Positions 14,871 to 16,679 of a stretch of DNA of 16,679 nt are shown here, piece after piece. The position numbers were made by a program, and so were the translations under genes. The first letter of the stretch is position 1, and each line of letters opens with the position of its first letter. The notes beneath the pieces were generated by a model. The model was not told the DNA's origin. It saw nothing but the letters and a program-made list of their open reading frames with translations, and searched no databases. The DNA lies in assembly GCA_013043915.1 (NCBI GenBank), contig JABEVH010000214.1, positions 1 through 16,679 of the forward strand, read 5' to 3'. This DNA comes from Pseudomonadales bacterium. Lineage in GTDB: Bacteria > Pseudomonadota > Gammaproteobacteria > Pseudomonadales > Moraxellaceae.

Positions 14871-16679
14871 TCAGACACTAACGATGAGCTTTGCCCACAA
14901 CTGACGTACTTTGTCAGGCAAATCACCAAACTCCTCAACTGCAACCCAATCCGGTCCTTGTGCCAGGGCTAGGCGATGCATACGCTGGCGGTAGGCCATG
15001 TAGGCTCGCCGCAATACATCCACATCCTCTGCAGCAAGCAGGTCTTGGGTGACAAATCCTTCAAGGATGCGGACATTATCCGTGAACCGGGTGAGTTCCG
15101 GATAGTTATGTGCCCAGGCAAGCACGCCATATTGCACCATAAATTCGATATCAACGATACCACCCGCATCATGTTTGATATAAAACTGGTGTGGATACAT
15201 TCCCTGATGCGCATGTTGACCCATCCGATGCATCTTTTCCCGCATGCCTGCAACCTCTTGCGCCAGCGTACCCTGATCTCTGGCGCGACAGAGTATCTCC
15301 TGACGCAAAACCACAAACGCTGCAGCGAGTTGCTCATCGCCTGCTACAGGACGTGCCCGCACTAAAGCCTGATGCTCCCACAGCCAAGCTGCCTGTTCCT
15401 GATAACGTTTAAAAGCATGCAACGAAGTGACCAGCAAGCCTGAATGTCCTGATGGGCGCAATCGCATATCAACTTCATACAGACGCCCTTCTGCCATGGA
15501 TGCAGTCAGGATATGTATCATTTTCTGCCCCAAGCGGGCAAAAAAAGATGCCTGATCCAACGGAAAGGAACCCGTTGTCATCGCCTGCTCATCCCCATCA
15601 TGGATAAACACCAGATCGAGATCGCTGCCATACCCCAATTCCAGCCCTCCAAGCTTGCCATAAGCAACCACCATAAAGTAGCTTCTATCCTCATGCTGCC
15701 CAGGATAGCCATGACGCGCGACAAGATCACGCCAGGCCAGATCCAGTACCGCATCAAGAACAGCTTCCGCAATATGGGTCAGGGCATCACTGACCTGCAT
15801 CAAAGGCAACTGTCCGTTGACATCGGCAGCCGCCACTTGCAACACCCTTCCCTTCTGAAACAGCCGCAGTACCTGCATGCTTGATTCCAGATCCTGTTCT
15901 GGCAGGCGCAGCAACATCTGTTGCAACTCATCCCTATAGCTTGCCAGGGAAGGAGAATTCGTTAACGTGGGTGTAGACAACAACTCATCCAGCAGTACTG
16001 GATAGCGGGCTAGCTCTTCGGCTATCCAAGGGCTAGCTACAGCAATTTCCAGCAAGCGCATCAGGCGAGCGGGAGATTCCGACAACATCACCAGATAAAC
16101 CGTTCGCTGCAAAACTGACTCCACCAGGGGAAGCACACGAGTAACCGCCAAATCGGGATCAGGAACCTGCAGAGCCCACTTGAGCAACATGGGCATAAAT
16201 GTATCTAGACGCTCTCGCGCCAACGCGCTTATGCCGTGCAAGATTCTGCTGGAAGCAAGGGCACTGAGCCGCCCCCAGAGAGCAGCGACATCAACATAGC
16301 CTTGCTCTTTTAGCCAATCCATCGGGGTATCCAATAACCCTAACCAGCAATCACTAAATTCTGCATATCCCTGACTGTCACCTTCTGGGGTCGTTGGTGA
16401 AACCACGTCACGAAATATGCTATGAACACGCTGACGGCGTTGACCCAGATCCTTTACCAGCTCCTCCCATTCGTGGTAACCCATGGCGCGGACCACACGC
16501 TGCCGGCAACCAACATCCACAGGAAGTACTTGGGTTTGTTGGTCCTCTTGAGCTTGCAATACGTGCTCCAGATGACGCAAATACAGATAATTCGAGCGTA
16601 AATCCCGAGTAACTGCTTCAGGCAACAGTTCACGATCAGCCAATATGGCCAGAGCCGTCAGTGTCGATCGGCTCTGCAG
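14871..16679 (-). CDS. glnE: Glutamine synthetase adenylyltransferase/adenylyl-removing enzyme, N-terminal part outside the window
   Basis: GlnE adds AMP to, or removes it from, glutamine synthetase in response to PII and glutamine. The open frame runs to the right window edge; 602 residues are visible against about 946 in E. coli GlnE, so roughly the first 340 are missing. Visible are the end of the N-terminal deadenylylase domain (RSNYLYLRHLEHVLQAQEDQ followed by TQVLP), a helical linker, and the C-terminal adenylyltransferase domain with GKLGGLELGYGSDLDLVF (visible residues 341-358; GSDLD at 351-355) and DAGGIVDIEFMVQYGVLAW. A TTG at 16643 is not the start, since conserved sequence continues beyond it. 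It heads the visible ilvE-waa operon. Confidence 0.96.
   Translation of the reverse strand: MQSRSTLTALAILADRELLPEAVTRDLRSNYLYLRHLEHVLQAQEDQQTQVLPVDVGCRQRVVRAMGYHEWEELVKDLGQRRQRVHSIFRDVVSPTTPEGDSQGYAEFSDCWLGLLDTPMDWLKEQGYVDVAALWGRLSALASSRILHGISALARERLDTFMPMLLKWALQVPDPDLAVTRVLPLVESVLQRTVYLVMLSESPARLMRLLEIAVASPWIAEELARYPVLLDELLSTPTLTNSPSLASYRDELQQMLLRLPEQDLESSMQVLRLFQKGRVLQVAAADVNGQLPLMQVSDALTHIAEAVLDAVLDLAWRDLVARHGYPGQHEDRSYFMVVAYGKLGGLELGYGSDLDLVFIHDGDEQAMTTGSFPLDQASFFARLGQKMIHILTASMAEGRLYEVDMRLRPSGHSGLLVTSLHAFKRYQEQAAWLWEHQALVRARPVAGDEQLAAAFVVLRQEILCRARDQGTLAQEVAGMREKMHRMGQHAHQGMYPHQFYIKHDAGGIVDIEFMVQYGVLAWAHNYPELTRFTDNVRILEGFVTQDLLAAEDVDVLRRAYMAYRQRMHRLALAQGPDWVAVEEFGDLPDKVRQLWAKLIVSV

Noticed and set aside
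15513..15884. A 123-codon plus-strand frame opposite glnE
   Set aside because: It is a shadow of the conserved adenylyltransferase region of glnE. Composition and lack of signals argue against a gene.
16641..16643. TTG as the start of glnE
   Set aside because: The frame continues upstream to the window edge with GlnE-like sequence, and the family needs about 340 more N-terminal residues.
1..16679. CRISPR array, prophage, toxin-antitoxin or defence island
   Set aside because: No regularly spaced repeats, integrase or transposase, tRNA attachment site or small coupled gene pairs of such type were seen. The genes are conserved envelope and metabolic functions.

Overview
The window looks like chromosomal DNA of a Gram-negative gammaproteobacterium outside the enterics. 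Three things point there: a pilMNOPQ type IV pilus operon running into aroK and aroB, an SPOR-domain gene overlapping the 3' end of aroB (the position of damX in gammaproteobacteria), and a glnE-ilvE-waaF-waaC order of the kind seen in Pseudomonas-like genomes. Base composition appears moderate (near half G+C by eye). Gene packing is tight, with many 1-4 base overlaps. The genus cannot be named from the sequence alone.

Layout. Positions 1-353 hold no confident gene. There is a possible C-terminal tail of a + strand ORF (1-114) and then a strikingly base-paired segment (about 151-305) behind a -10-like box, which I call a candidate structured RNA. From 354 to 7716 the minus strand carries, in transcription order, pilM, pilN, pilO, pilP, pilQ, aroK, aroB and an SPOR-domain membrane protein gene. 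A 178-base divergent control region (7717-7894) separates this operon from mrcA (PBP1A), which is on the plus strand at 7895-10213. mrcA converges, 13 bases apart, on a second minus-strand operon. In transcription order that operon is glnE (cut by the right window edge), ilvE, waaF, waaC, a WaaE/KdtX-type glycosyltransferase gene and an LpxL-like acyltransferase gene.

How the genes work together. PilM, PilN, PilO and PilP form the inner-membrane alignment complex that couples the pilus motor to the PilQ outer-membrane secretin. aroK and aroB supply two steps of the shikimate pathway. The SPOR protein and PBP1A both act on or at peptidoglycan. WaaF, WaaC and the family 2 glycosyltransferase build the inner core of lipopolysaccharide, and the LpxL-like enzyme adds a secondary acyl chain to lipid A. 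IlvE (branched-chain amino acid aminotransferase) and GlnE (control of glutamine synthetase) are metabolic passengers at the head of that operon. The window is therefore mostly cell-envelope and core metabolism.

No mobile element, CRISPR array, tRNA or rRNA was recognised, and nothing looks like a new multi-gene system. The items most worth a second look are non-coding: the candidate structured RNA at about 151-305, two overlapping and mutually exclusive hairpins in the pilM leader, and the back-to-back promoter layout between pilM and mrcA.
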